From DATFVJ01 sp963851085 (GTDB taxonomy: Bacteria; Actinomycetota; Actinomycetes; Streptosporangiales; Streptosporangiaceae): DNA of 64,000 nt. The notes under the pieces were generated by a model. That model was not told where the DNA came from, did no database searches, and saw only the letters and a list, made by a program, of their open reading frames with translations. Shown one piece after another: positions 35,735 to 47,215 of the stretch (positions are counted from its first letter, which is position 1; each line of letters starts with the position of its first letter). The stretch is from positions 186,001 to 250,000 of the forward strand of contig CAWKNX010000018.1 of the NCBI GenBank assembly GCA_963851085.1, written 5' to 3'. Position numbers and translations under genes: made by a program.

Positions 35735-36697
35735 GTGGCGCCAGACCCCGCCGCCGTGCGCGGTACCGCCGGAACGGCCGGTACCGCGGGCGCCGCCAGC
35801 CAGACGGCGCAGGTGATCGCGGCGTTCGACGATGCCGCCTCCGGTTACGACACCTCCGGTGCGCAGTTCGCCGGGCCGATCGCCGCGCGGCTGGTCGAGC
35901 TTGCCGATCTCCGGCCAGGCTGGCGGGTACTGGACGCGGGGTGCGGCGCGGGTGCAGTCCTGACCCGCGCCGCACCCGCAGTGTCCCCCGGCGGGCGTGT
36001 CGACGGCATCGACCTGGCGGCCGGCATGCTCACGCGCGCCGCTGGTGAGGCCAGCCGCCGGAATCTGGACAACGTGTCACTGCGCGAGGGCGACGCCGCG
36101 GCCCCGCCGTTCCCGCCCGCCACCTTCGACGCTGTCCTCGCCAGCCTGGTGGTCTACCTGCTGCCGCACCTGCGGGCCACGGCCGCGCGGTGGCTGGACC
36201 TGCTCAAGCCGGGCGGAACCCTCGGGTTCTCCTGGGGAGTGCGCCCGGATCCGCAGTGGACGCCGGTGATCGCCGCGGTGGAGGCGCACGCTCCGGTCGG
36301 CGCCGGATTTGAGTCCTATGTGCGCCGCCTGGGCCCGCCAGGCGAGATGGAGGCGATGCTCGCAGGTTGCGGCTATAGCGGCATCGCCACGACGGTGGAG
36401 ACGGTTGAGGTCCGGTATGCGGACCCGCTCCAGTGGTGGGAGGCGTCAAGGTCGGAGGGACCCTGGCTGACCTGGCGGCACATCCCCGAGGCCGACCTTC
36501 CCGCCGCCCGCCGCGCCGCCTTCGGCCTGCTCGACGGCATGAGGCAGCCGGATGGCGGCCTCATCAGGCGTATCGGCATGGCCTACGCCGTGGCCCATCG
36601 TCCCGCGGCCGACGGGACCGGACATTCGGCGGTGCGCAGCGCCCGTCAGAGCCGCGCGCCGACGATCTCGGCCAGGTCGACGAGCCGGCACGAGTAA
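35735..36697 (+). CDS. SAM-dependent methyltransferase (UbiE-like)
   Basis: A 320-aa protein with motif I VLDAGCGAGAVLTRAA, acidic VDGIDLAAGMLTRAA, motif II region FDAVLASLVVYLLPHLR and motif III LKPGGTLGFSWGV. The first 25 residues are an Ala/Gly/Thr tail. GTG start two bases after the lipoprotein stop. The C-terminal end overlaps the convergent gap gene by 52 bp, so the last residues are probably not conserved. Confidence 0.8.
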   Translation: MAPDPAAVRGTAGTAGTAGAASQTAQVIAAFDDAASGYDTSGAQFAGPIAARLVELADLRPGWRVLDAGCGAGAVLTRAAPAVSPGGRVDGIDLAAGMLTRAAGEASRRNLDNVSLREGDAAAPPFPPATFDAVLASLVVYLLPHLRATAARWLDLLKPGGTLGFSWGVRPDPQWTPVIAAVEAHAPVGAGFESYVRRLGPPGEMEAMLAGCGYSGIATTVETVEVRYADPLQWWEASRSEGPWLTWRHIPEADLPAARRAAFGLLDGMRQPDGGLIRRIGMAYAVAHRPAADGTGHSAVRSARQSRAPTISARSTSRHE

Positions 36698-37668
36698 CCC
36701 CACTCGTTGTCGTACCAGCCGAACACCTTGACCAGGTTTCCGGCCGCCTGCGTCAGCGGGGAGTCGAACACGCACGAGGCGGGGTCGCCGATGATGTCAC
36801 GGGACACGAGCGGGTCGGTGCTGTAGCGCAGGACGTCGCCGAGCCCGGCACCGGCGACACCGCCGAGCCCGGCGCCGGCCGCCGCCTCGAAGGCCGCGTT
36901 GACCTCGTCGGCGGTGACGTCGCGCGCGAGCACGGCGGCCAGGTCGGTGAGGGATCCGTCCTCGACAGGAACACGGACCGCCACGCCGTCGAGCCGCCCG
37001 GCAAGCTCAGGTATGACAACACCCGTGGTGCGGGCGGCGCCGGTGCTCGTTGGCACGATGCTCACCGCGGCCGAACGGGCCCGCCGGAGGTCCTTGTGCG
37101 GCCCGTCCAGCAGCATCTGGTCGCCCGTGTACGCGTGGATCGTGGTCATGAACCCCTTGACCAGGCCGAACGAGTCGTGCAGCACCTTGGCCATCGGGAC
37201 CACGCAGTTGGTGGTGCAGGACGCGTTCGAGACCACGTCATGGCGCTCAGGGTCGTATTCGCTGTCATTGACTCCGACGACCACGGTGAGGTCGGCGCCT
37301 TTCACCGGGACGGAGACCAGCACCTTCTTGGCGCCACCCTTGAGGTGGATCGCCGCGTCGTCGCGCGTGCGGAACTGTCCGGTGGATTCGATGACGATCT
37401 CGGCGCCGAGGTGGCCCCAGTCGATCCCGGCCGGGTCACGGCTGGACAGGACGGGGATGGGACGCCCGGAGACGACGATCGAGTCCTGCGTGTGGCTGAC
37501 CGGGGTGCCCAGCCTGCCGTAGGTCGAGTCGAACGCGAGCAGGTGCGCGAGGGTGCGCGCGTCGGTCAGGTCATTGACCGCCACGACCTCCACGTCACGG
37601 CCCTGAGCGATGCGGGTGAACGCACGCCCGATACGGCCGAAGCCGTTTATTCCCACCCGGATGGTCAT
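36646..37668 (-). CDS. gap: glyceraldehyde-3-phosphate dehydrogenase
   Basis: A 340-aa type I GAPDH. NAD-binding start VGINGFGRIGRAFTR, catalytic Cys in SNASCTTNCVVPMAK, phosphate-binding residues in HAYTGDQMLLD and STGAARTTGVVIPEL, and C-terminal GWYDNEWGYSCRLVDL. It oxidises glyceraldehyde-3-phosphate to 1,3-bisphosphoglycerate with NAD. An insertion AAGAGLGGVAGAGLGDVL lies late in the chain. It is a single gene, without pgk/tpi, so it is probably a second, conditional GAPDH. Two DosR-like boxes lie 65-100 bp upstream (37732-37767). Confidence 0.92.
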   Translation of the reverse strand: MTIRVGINGFGRIGRAFTRIAQGRDVEVVAVNDLTDARTLAHLLAFDSTYGRLGTPVSHTQDSIVVSGRPIPVLSSRDPAGIDWGHLGAEIVIESTGQFRTRDDAAIHLKGGAKKVLVSVPVKGADLTVVVGVNDSEYDPERHDVVSNASCTTNCVVPMAKVLHDSFGLVKGFMTTIHAYTGDQMLLDGPHKDLRRARSAAVSIVPTSTGAARTTGVVIPELAGRLDGVAVRVPVEDGSLTDLAAVLARDVTADEVNAAFEAAAGAGLGGVAGAGLGDVLRYSTDPLVSRDIIGDPASCVFDSPLTQAAGNLVKVFGWYDNEWGYSCRLVDLAEIVGARL

Positions 37669-37731
37669 CGGGATCCTCTCCTTGACAGGCAGCGTGATTT
37701 CATCCTGGCCTGCCAGAACCGGTCCTGCGCA

Positions 37732-37767
37732 GGGGCGAAGGTCCCCGTGGCGGGGGACGACGGCCCC
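37732..37767 (-). promoter_or_regulatory. two DosR-like boxes upstream of gap
   Basis: GGGGCGAAGGTCCCC (37732-37746) and GGGGACGACGGCCCC (37753-37767) both fit GGGRC-n4-GGYCC-type palindromes, as in DevR/DosR boxes of mycobacteria and streptomycetes. They are spaced 21 bp centre to centre, two helix turns, the usual arrangement for DevR sites. Confidence 0.55.
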
Positions 37768-37990
37768 GCCCCGCCTGACCTAGTGGTCTAGACCAAGGCG
37801 TCTGGCCGCGGACCACCGCCACCGGGGGGAACGTGCGTCACTCATTGATCAGCGCACGCTCCCGGTGACAAGGCCAGATCCCTGACGGCGGCGGGGGTGC
37901 CGCCACGCGGCAGCCGTTCAGGATCCTGGGCGAAATCACGGGGCGGCGGGGTCACGGATTGCATGCGGGCTGCGCCCAGGGCGCGGCGGG

Positions 37991-38740
37991 TCAGCCCCGG
38001 CCGATGAAGGGCATCTTCGTGGCCGTGATGGTGAGGAACTGCACGTTGGTGTCCAGGGGCAGCGATGCCATGTAGAGCACCGCGGCGGCGACGTGCTGGG
38101 CATCGAAGGTGGGCTCGGGCTCCACGGAGCCGCCGGCCTGGAGTGAACCATGGCTCATCCGCTGGGTCATCTCGGTGGCGGCGTTGCCGATGTCGATCTG
38201 GCCGCAGGCGATGTCGAACCCCCGGCCGTCCAGGGAGATGGACTTCGTCAGCCCCGTCATCGCGTGCTTGGTGGCGGTGTAGGCGACGCTGCGCGGCCGG
38301 GGGCGGTGCGCGGATATCGAGCCGTTGTTGATGATCCGCCCGCCACGCGGAGACTGGGCTTTCATCATCCGCACCGCATGGTGGGCGCACAGGAATGCAC
38401 CGGTGAGGTTGGTGTCCACCATCTGCTGCCAGTCAGGCAAGGAGATCTCGTCCACCGCGCCCGCCGGGCCGAACACACCCGCGTTGTTGACGAGCAGGTC
38501 GACCCGTCCCCACCGCTGGCGGACCGCTTCGAACAGCCCGGCAACGGACTCGGGCACGGTGACATCGGCCGGGACGGTCAACGCTGATTCCGCAGGCGCC
38601 GCGGCCACGGTCTCACGCAGCGCGCGCCCGCGGCGGCCCGCCGCCGCGACCCGCCAGCCGGCTGCGAGCAAGGCCTGGGCAATGCGGCGGCCCAGTCCGG
38701 ATCCCGCGCCAGTTACCACGGCCACACCGGTGGTCGCCAT
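37991..38740 (-). CDS. short-chain dehydrogenase/reductase
   Basis: A 249-aa classical SDR: cofactor motif VVTGAGSGLGRRIAQ, LLVNNAGVFG, catalytic Ser in NNGSISAHR and YTATKHAMTG (Y-x3-K). The Arg residues after the first strand (AAAGRRGRAL) favour NADP. It starts 11 bp after the DHOD-like gene and so ends the usp-nifJ operon. Substrate unknown. Confidence 0.88.
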   Translation of the reverse strand: MATTGVAVVTGAGSGLGRRIAQALLAAGWRVAAAGRRGRALRETVAAAPAESALTVPADVTVPESVAGLFEAVRQRWGRVDLLVNNAGVFGPAGAVDEISLPDWQQMVDTNLTGAFLCAHHAVRMMKAQSPRGGRIINNGSISAHRPRPRSVAYTATKHAMTGLTKSISLDGRGFDIACGQIDIGNAATEMTQRMSHGSLQAGGSVEPEPTFDAQHVAAAVLYMASLPLDTNVQFLTITATKMPFIGRG

Positions 38741-38750
38741 TTCGGTCAGG

Positions 38751-39773
38751 TCACCACGGGCCGTAGGAGCTGTTGGCCGCGCGCAGCGCGCTGACATAGG
38801 CGGCGCGCTCGTACGCCGCCTCGTCCTCGCCGGGCGGCACCGACAGGATGCCGCGGACCTCGTTGACCGTGGCGAACCCCTTGCGGACCATCCAGCCGGA
38901 CAGGCCGTCGAGCAGGACGCGCGCGTGCTCGGGGCCGTGGCGCAGCAGCGCCGACGCGGTCATGACCACATCCGCGCCGGCCAGGAGATATTTGACCACG
39001 TCGGCTGGGCCGTCGACGCCGGTGGTCGCCGCGAGGGCGGCGCGCACCCGTCCGTGCAGGATCGCGATCCAGGTACGCGGCAGCCGGGCGTCCGCTGGGC
39101 TCGACAGGTCCACGGCGGGCACCACGGAAAGGGTTTCCGGGTCGATGTCGGGCTGGAGGAAGCGGTTGAAGAGCACCAGCCCGTCCGCGCCCGCGTCGGT
39201 CCAGTCGCAGCGCCATCTCGCCGGTCGAGCTGAAATGAGGGCTCAGCTTGACTGCGACCGGCACGGTCACAGCGGCCTTGACGCGGCTCAGGGTGTCGAT
39301 GTGCCGCTGCTCGACGTCGCGGCCGGTGATGCGCGGATCGCCAGGAACGTAGTAGATGTTCAGCTCGATCGCGGCCGCGCCCGCGTCCTGCATCGCGCGT
39401 GCGTAGCCGGTCCAGCCAGCGGGCGTGACGCCGTTGAGGCTGGCGATCACCGGGATCTCCACCGCGGCCACGGCGCGCTCGAGCAGGCTCAGGTAGCGGC
39501 GCGGCGCGGCGTCCTGCGCTGCTACGGACTCGGCCGCCGCGGCCGGGAAGTAGGTCAGCGACTCGGCGAAACTCTCGGTGCCGGCGTCGGCGAGCCGCGC
39601 GTTCTGTGCCGCCTCCCTGCGCAGTTGCTCCTCGAACAGGGAGTAGAGCACGACCGCGCCGACGCCGGCGCCGGCCAGCCGCCTGACGCCGTCGAGGGTG
39701 TACGACAGCGGCGACGGCGAGGCGACGAGCGGGTTGCGCAGCGCCAGCCCCATGTATCCGGTCGAAAGGTCCA

Positions 39774-39774
<1 letters not shown>
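38751..39774 (-). pseudogene. dihydroorotate-dehydrogenase-like protein, one frameshift
   Basis: The first part (from ATG 39774) matches class-1A-like FMN proteins: YMGLALRNPLVASPSPLS, VIASLNGVTPAGWTGYARAM, IELNIYYVPGD and VPVAVKLSPHFSS. After LSPHFSSTGEMALRL the frame shifts; in the other frame DAGADGLVLFNRFLQPDID follows, then DVVMTASALLRHGPEHARVL and a normal C terminus at 38751. The break is around 39193-39213. This protein is commonly encoded next to nifJ in fermentative bacteria; its role is unclear. It starts in a 1-nt overlap (TGATG) with nifJ. Confidence 0.8.
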
Positions 39775-43342
<3,568 letters not shown>

Positions 43343-43346
<4 letters not shown>

Positions 43347-44978
43347 GACTCCTCCGCGATCATCTCGATGGCGTGCACCGGGCACTGCTCGAAGCAGGCG
43401 CCGCAGCCGGTACACCGGTTGTAGTCGAACCGGTAGCGATGCCCGGTGCCCAGCTTGATCACCGCGTCTTCAGGGCACGCGCCCAGGCAGCCGTCGCATT
43501 CGAAGCAATTGCCGCACGACAGGCACCTGCGCGCCTCGTACGTGGCCTCCTGCTCGGACAGCCCGCCGACCACCTCGCCGAAATCGCCGACACGGTCGGC
43601 CGGCGTGGCCTCCGGCTGCATCCGGCGCGCGGCGTCGCCGAAGTACCACAGGTTCAGCCCGCCGAACGTGGCGATCTCGTGTTTGGGCAGGTCCGCCCGC
43701 GCCGAGTCACGCAGCCAGGCGTCGATGTTCTTCGCGGCCTTCTTGCCGTGCCCAACGCCGACCGTCACGGTCCGCTCGGCAGGCACCATGTCCCCGCCGG
43801 CGAACACGCCGGGGCAGCCGGTCATCATCGCCGCCGACACCTGCACGGTGCCGTCCCTGCCGAACTCCACTCCCTGGACCCGCCGCAGGAACGCAGTGTC
43901 GGTCTCCTGGCCGAGCGCCAGGATCACGGTGTCCGCGGCGAGCCTCTCGAACCGCCCGGTCGGCTGGGGGAATCCGTGCTCATCGAGCTCCATGGCCTCG
44001 ACGGTCAGCTCAGGGCCGTCGAAGGCAGTGATCGTCCGCAGCCAGTTGATCCGCACGCCCTCCCGCTCGGCCTCCTCGGCCTCCGCCTCGTGGGCAGGCA
44101 TCTGCGCGCGGGTCCGGCGGTAGACGATGAGGGCGTCGTTCGCGCCCAGGCGGCGGGCCACGCGCGCGGCGTCCATCGCGGTGTTGCCGCCGCCATAGAC
44201 CGCGACGCGCCGCCCGATCACCGGCCGCTCGCCCGATGCGACGCTGCGCAGGAACGACAGTGCGTCCACGATCGGTCCCGCGTCCTTGGCCGGGATGTCG
44301 ACCCGTTTGGACAGGTGGGCGCCGACCGCGACGAAGGCGGCGTCGAAGCCGCCTTCGCGCCGCTCGGCATCCAGGTCCTCCACCCGGTGCCCGCAGGTGA
44401 CCCGGACGCCGAGTGCGGCGATCCGGTCCAGTTCGCCGTCGAGAACGTCGCGGGGCATGCGATAGGCCGGGATGCCGTAGCGCATCATCCCGCCTGGCTG
44501 GTCGCCGGCGTCCCTGATCTCGACCTCGTGGCCGAGCCGCGCCAGGTGGTAGGCGGCGGAAAGCCCGCTCGGCCCGGCGCCGATCACGAGCACCCGCTTG
44601 CCGCTGCGGACCGGCGGACGGTCGAACGCCCAGCCCTGCTCGAGCGCGAGGTCACCGAGGAACCGTTCGACCGCGTGAATCGAAACGGCGCTGTCGAGGT
44701 TCGCGCGGTTGCAGACGCTTTCGCACGGGTGATAGCAGACCCGTCCATGGACCGCCGGCATGGGGTTGTCGGCGGCCAGCTGGCGCCACGCCTGCTCATG
44801 ATGACCCACTTCCGCGTGCGCGAGCCAGGCCTGGATGTTCTCGCCGGCGGGGCAGCCGGCGTTGCACGGCGGCAGCAGGTCAACGTAGATGGGCCGGCGC
44901 TGGCGGACCGGGCCGGCGCGCGCCCTGCCCGTGCAGCAGATCCGGTAGCGGTGTGACGTCTCGTGACGGCCCGCTCAT
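43343..44978 (-). pseudogene. GltD-like iron-sulfur flavoprotein, one frameshift near the start
   Basis: The N terminus (ATG 44978, overlapping the usp stop by 4 nt) reads MSGPSRDVTPLPDLLHGQGA; a base seems missing in the GC run 44911-44930, and the other frame continues RRPIYVDLLPPCNAGCPAGE, the first iron-sulfur segment of the GltD family. The rest is intact to 43343: VCYHPCESVCNRA, FAD motif VLVIGAGPSGLSAAYH, NAD motif VAVYGGGNTAMDAARVARR, GGDMVPAERTV, and a C-terminal ferredoxin with CDGCLGACPEDAV and CTGCGACFEQCPVHAIE. It likely moves electrons between NAD(P)H and the PFOR ferredoxin; that is inferred from context. If the frame break is real, a shorter product from GTG 44809 would lack the first cluster. 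Confidence 0.8.
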
Positions 44979-45469
44979 GCGGTCGGGTCCGGCGCCGGCG
45001 CGGCCACGGCCGCCTCCGGCTGGTCGACCGGCTCCGCCGCGGGCCCGGGCTGGACCGGCACGATGAGGACGGGGCGCCGGGCAAGATGCAGCAGCCGGTG
45101 TGACACGCTCCCGAGCGCCAGATGCGGTATGTCGGTGCGGCCGCGCGAGCCGACCACGATCATCCGGGCGCCGTGCTCGTCCGCGGCCTCAAGGATCTTC
45201 CTGGAGACGTGCCCGTAGCGTGCTTCGCGGACATCACTTTCCGCCTCGACCCCGGCGTTCTTCAGATCTTCGACGATCTCGGCGACCAGCCGCTCGCCCT
45301 CGCCTTCCGCGCAATCCACCTGCATCGCACCGAACCGGCCCACCGCGATCTCGTGGACGTGCAGCACAACGACCTTATCGCCGCTGTCGCGGCTCAGCTC
45401 GCGGGCCATCTCGGTGGCGGCCGAGATATGGCGCGCCGCGTCCACGGCCAGCAGGACCGTCCTGTTCAT
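44975..45469 (-). CDS. universal stress protein (UspA family)
   Basis: A 164-aa protein beginning NRTVLLAVDAARHISAATEM and carrying the ATP loop VVGSRGRTDIPHLALGSVSH followed by ARRPVLIVP. The C-terminal 20 residues are a Pro/Ala tail. ATG 45469 has GAGGAG upstream. First gene of an operon with the GltD-like protein, nifJ, DHOD-like protein and SDR; a DosR-like box is 82 bp upstream. Confidence 0.88.
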   Translation of the reverse strand: MNRTVLLAVDAARHISAATEMARELSRDSGDKVVVLHVHEIAVGRFGAMQVDCAEGEGERLVAEIVEDLKNAGVEAESDVREARYGHVSRKILEAADEHGARMIVVGSRGRTDIPHLALGSVSHRLLHLARRPVLIVPVQPGPAAEPVDQPEAAVAAPAPDPTA

Positions 45470-45550
45470 GTCGTCTCCTCGGGTATCGAGCATCCTTCTA
45501 GCAGATCATCGCCCGGGTATGCCGGGCAGGGACGAATGTGCCCGGTGCGC

Positions 45551-45563
45551 GGGACTTCGGTCC
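45551..45563 (-). promoter_or_regulatory. DosR-like box upstream of usp-nifJ operon
   Basis: GGGACTTCGGTCC, an almost perfect DevR-type palindrome core (GGGACTT-n-GTCC). It lies 82 bp upstream of the universal stress gene, in a gap that also precedes the DevR-like regulator on the other strand. Confidence 0.6.
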
Positions 45564-45904
45564 GTTGTCCGTCGCGCCAAGCCGTGCAAAGGAAGCGGGC
45601 CCGCACGCCACGAGCCTCTCACTCGTGCCTATGCCCGGCGTGGGCCGGGCCACCCGCCGCCGGCCTGCGCTGTGGGCGATGGCGGAGGCCCTCCGCGGCC
45701 GCGGGGCACGCTGCCGTCGCGCAGGAATTCGCCGATGACGGTGCCCGCTCTCGATCCCGAACGGCCGCGCGCGCGGTCACGCCAGATCCATGCGCGGGCC
45801 CCGGGGTCCGCCGCGCAGGATTCTGGCCGGCCGGTGCACTGCGACACGGCCCGGGCGGGCAGCCCACGCTGCGCATGCTGATGTCGCGTCGCGGCTAGGC
45901 TGGT
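45564..45904. other. divergent intergenic region, no gene recognised
   Basis: Between the usp operon and the response regulator. No gene is convincing. The strong GC bias gives long chance frames only. Confidence 0.45.
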
Positions 45905-46588
45905 GTGGTGGCGGATGCAGCGCAAGACTCCAGCAAGATACGCGTGTTCCTGCTCGATGATCATGAGGTTGTCCGGCGGGGTGTGCGGGACCTGCTCGAG
46001 GCCGAGCGGGATATCACCGTGATCGGGGAGGCGGGGACCGCGGCGTCCGCGCTGGCCCGTATCCCGGCGTTGCGGCCCGATGTCGCGGTGCTGGATGTGC
46101 GGCTGCCCGATGGTGACGGTGTGTCGGTGTGCCGTGAGATCCGTTCCCGGATGCCGGAGGTGGCGTGCCTGATGCTCACCTCGTTCACCGACGACGACGC
46201 GCTGTTCGACGCGATCATGGCGGGTGCGGCCGGTTATGTGCTCAAGCAGATCCGGGGTACCGACCTGGTCGGTGCGGTGCGGACGGTGGCTTCGGGCCAG
46301 TCCATGCTGGATCCGCGGGCGGCCAGCCAGGTGATGGAGCGGCTGCGCAGCAACGCGCGGCAGCCGGATCCGCTGGCCGGGCTGTCCGGGCAGGAGCGGC
46401 GGATCCTGGAGCTGATCGGTGAGGGCCTGACCAACCGCCAGATCGGGGAGCGGATGTTCCTGGCGGAAAAGACGGTCAAGAACTATGTGTCCTCGCTGTT
46501 CGCCAAGCTGGGCATGCAGCGCCGCACCCAGGCCGCCGCGTACGCGGCCCGGCTGCATGAGCAGGCCGACCCCGCCGACCAGGAGTGA
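45905..46588 (+). CDS. devR: NarL/DevR-type response regulator
   Basis: A 227-aa response regulator: acidic pocket VFLLDDHEVVRRG, phospho-acceptor Asp in VAVLDVRLPDGDGVS, Thr in LMLTSFTDDDALF, Lys in YVLKQIRG, then a LuxR-type HTH at about 155-215 (LTNRQIGERMFLAEKTVKNY, VSSLFAKLGMQRRTQA). The length, the KQI and the HTH core strongly resemble DevR/DosR, the hypoxia and nitric-oxide regulator. No DosS/DevS histidine kinase is adjacent. Tandem GTG codons (45905, 45908) are possible starts. It probably binds the boxes listed in this region. Confidence 0.85.
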   Translation: MVADAAQDSSKIRVFLLDDHEVVRRGVRDLLEAERDITVIGEAGTAASALARIPALRPDVAVLDVRLPDGDGVSVCREIRSRMPEVACLMLTSFTDDDALFDAIMAGAAGYVLKQIRGTDLVGAVRTVASGQSMLDPRAASQVMERLRSNARQPDPLAGLSGQERRILELIGEGLTNRQIGERMFLAEKTVKNYVSSLFAKLGMQRRTQAAAYAARLHEQADPADQE

Positions 46589-46641
46589 CCGCCGCATCCG
46601 TGGGCGCCGCCCGCGGATACGGCAGGACGGCCTTTCCATCC

Positions 46642-46716
46642 GGGACCTTGGGCCCGCGGCCCTCTCTTCGCAGCCATGCCGGGGCCCAATGGCCCTGCAC
46701 GCAGGGACCTCGGCCT
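46642..46716 (+). promoter_or_regulatory. cluster of three DosR-like boxes
   Basis: GGGACCTTGGGCCC (46642-46655), GGGGCCCAATGGCCC (46681-46695) and GGGACCTCGGCCT (46704-46716) lie between the response regulator and the DUF1918 gene. They precede the block DUF1918-phosphoketolase-acetate kinase. Confidence 0.55.
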
Positions 46717-46844
46717 GCTGCAGGCACCCGGCGCCCGCGCCGACGATGACATCAGATGGATCAGCCGGGGTCTAGGGAGACGCCCTAACGGCCAGTACGC
46801 GTGGCCTGGCTCCGGATGCGGACACTGAAGGTGAGGAGGCCGTC

Positions 46845-47099
46845 ATGAAGGCACATGTAGGCGACCGCCTGGTCGTTGAACCTGGGCTTCCCACGGGAGA
46901 CCGCGTCGGCCTTGTCATCGGTGTCCAGCATGAAGCCGGGACGCCGCCGTATGTCATCAAGTGGCTCAGCGACGGCCACGTCTCCCTTGTGTTCCCGGGG
47001 CCGTATGCCCGGATCGTGCCCGCGGGTCACCCGGCGGGTACGCCACGGCTCACCGCAGATGCGGCGGGGCCGGCGAAGGCCGGCGCGCGGGGACGCTGA
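46845..47099 (+). CDS. DUF1918 protein
   Basis: An 84-aa protein: KAHVGDRLVVEPGLPTGDRV, then GVQHEAGTPPYVIKWLSDGH and a strand VSLVFPGPYARIVP. This is the complete SH3-like DUF1918 domain of actinobacteria, often found in DosR-type stress regulons. The rest is a short tail. Function unknown. Confidence 0.85.
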   Translation: MKAHVGDRLVVEPGLPTGDRVGLVIGVQHEAGTPPYVIKWLSDGHVSLVFPGPYARIVPAGHPAGTPRLTADAAGPAKAGARGR

Positions 47100-47215
47100 C
47101 GACCGGAGTTGGGCGCAGCCCCGTTATCGTAGCTATGAGCGGCGCGGCGGCCGCCGCAGCGCGGCCGCTCGGCCGGGTTACCCAGGTAACGCAACGCCTT
47201 AGCTGAGGAGACCAG

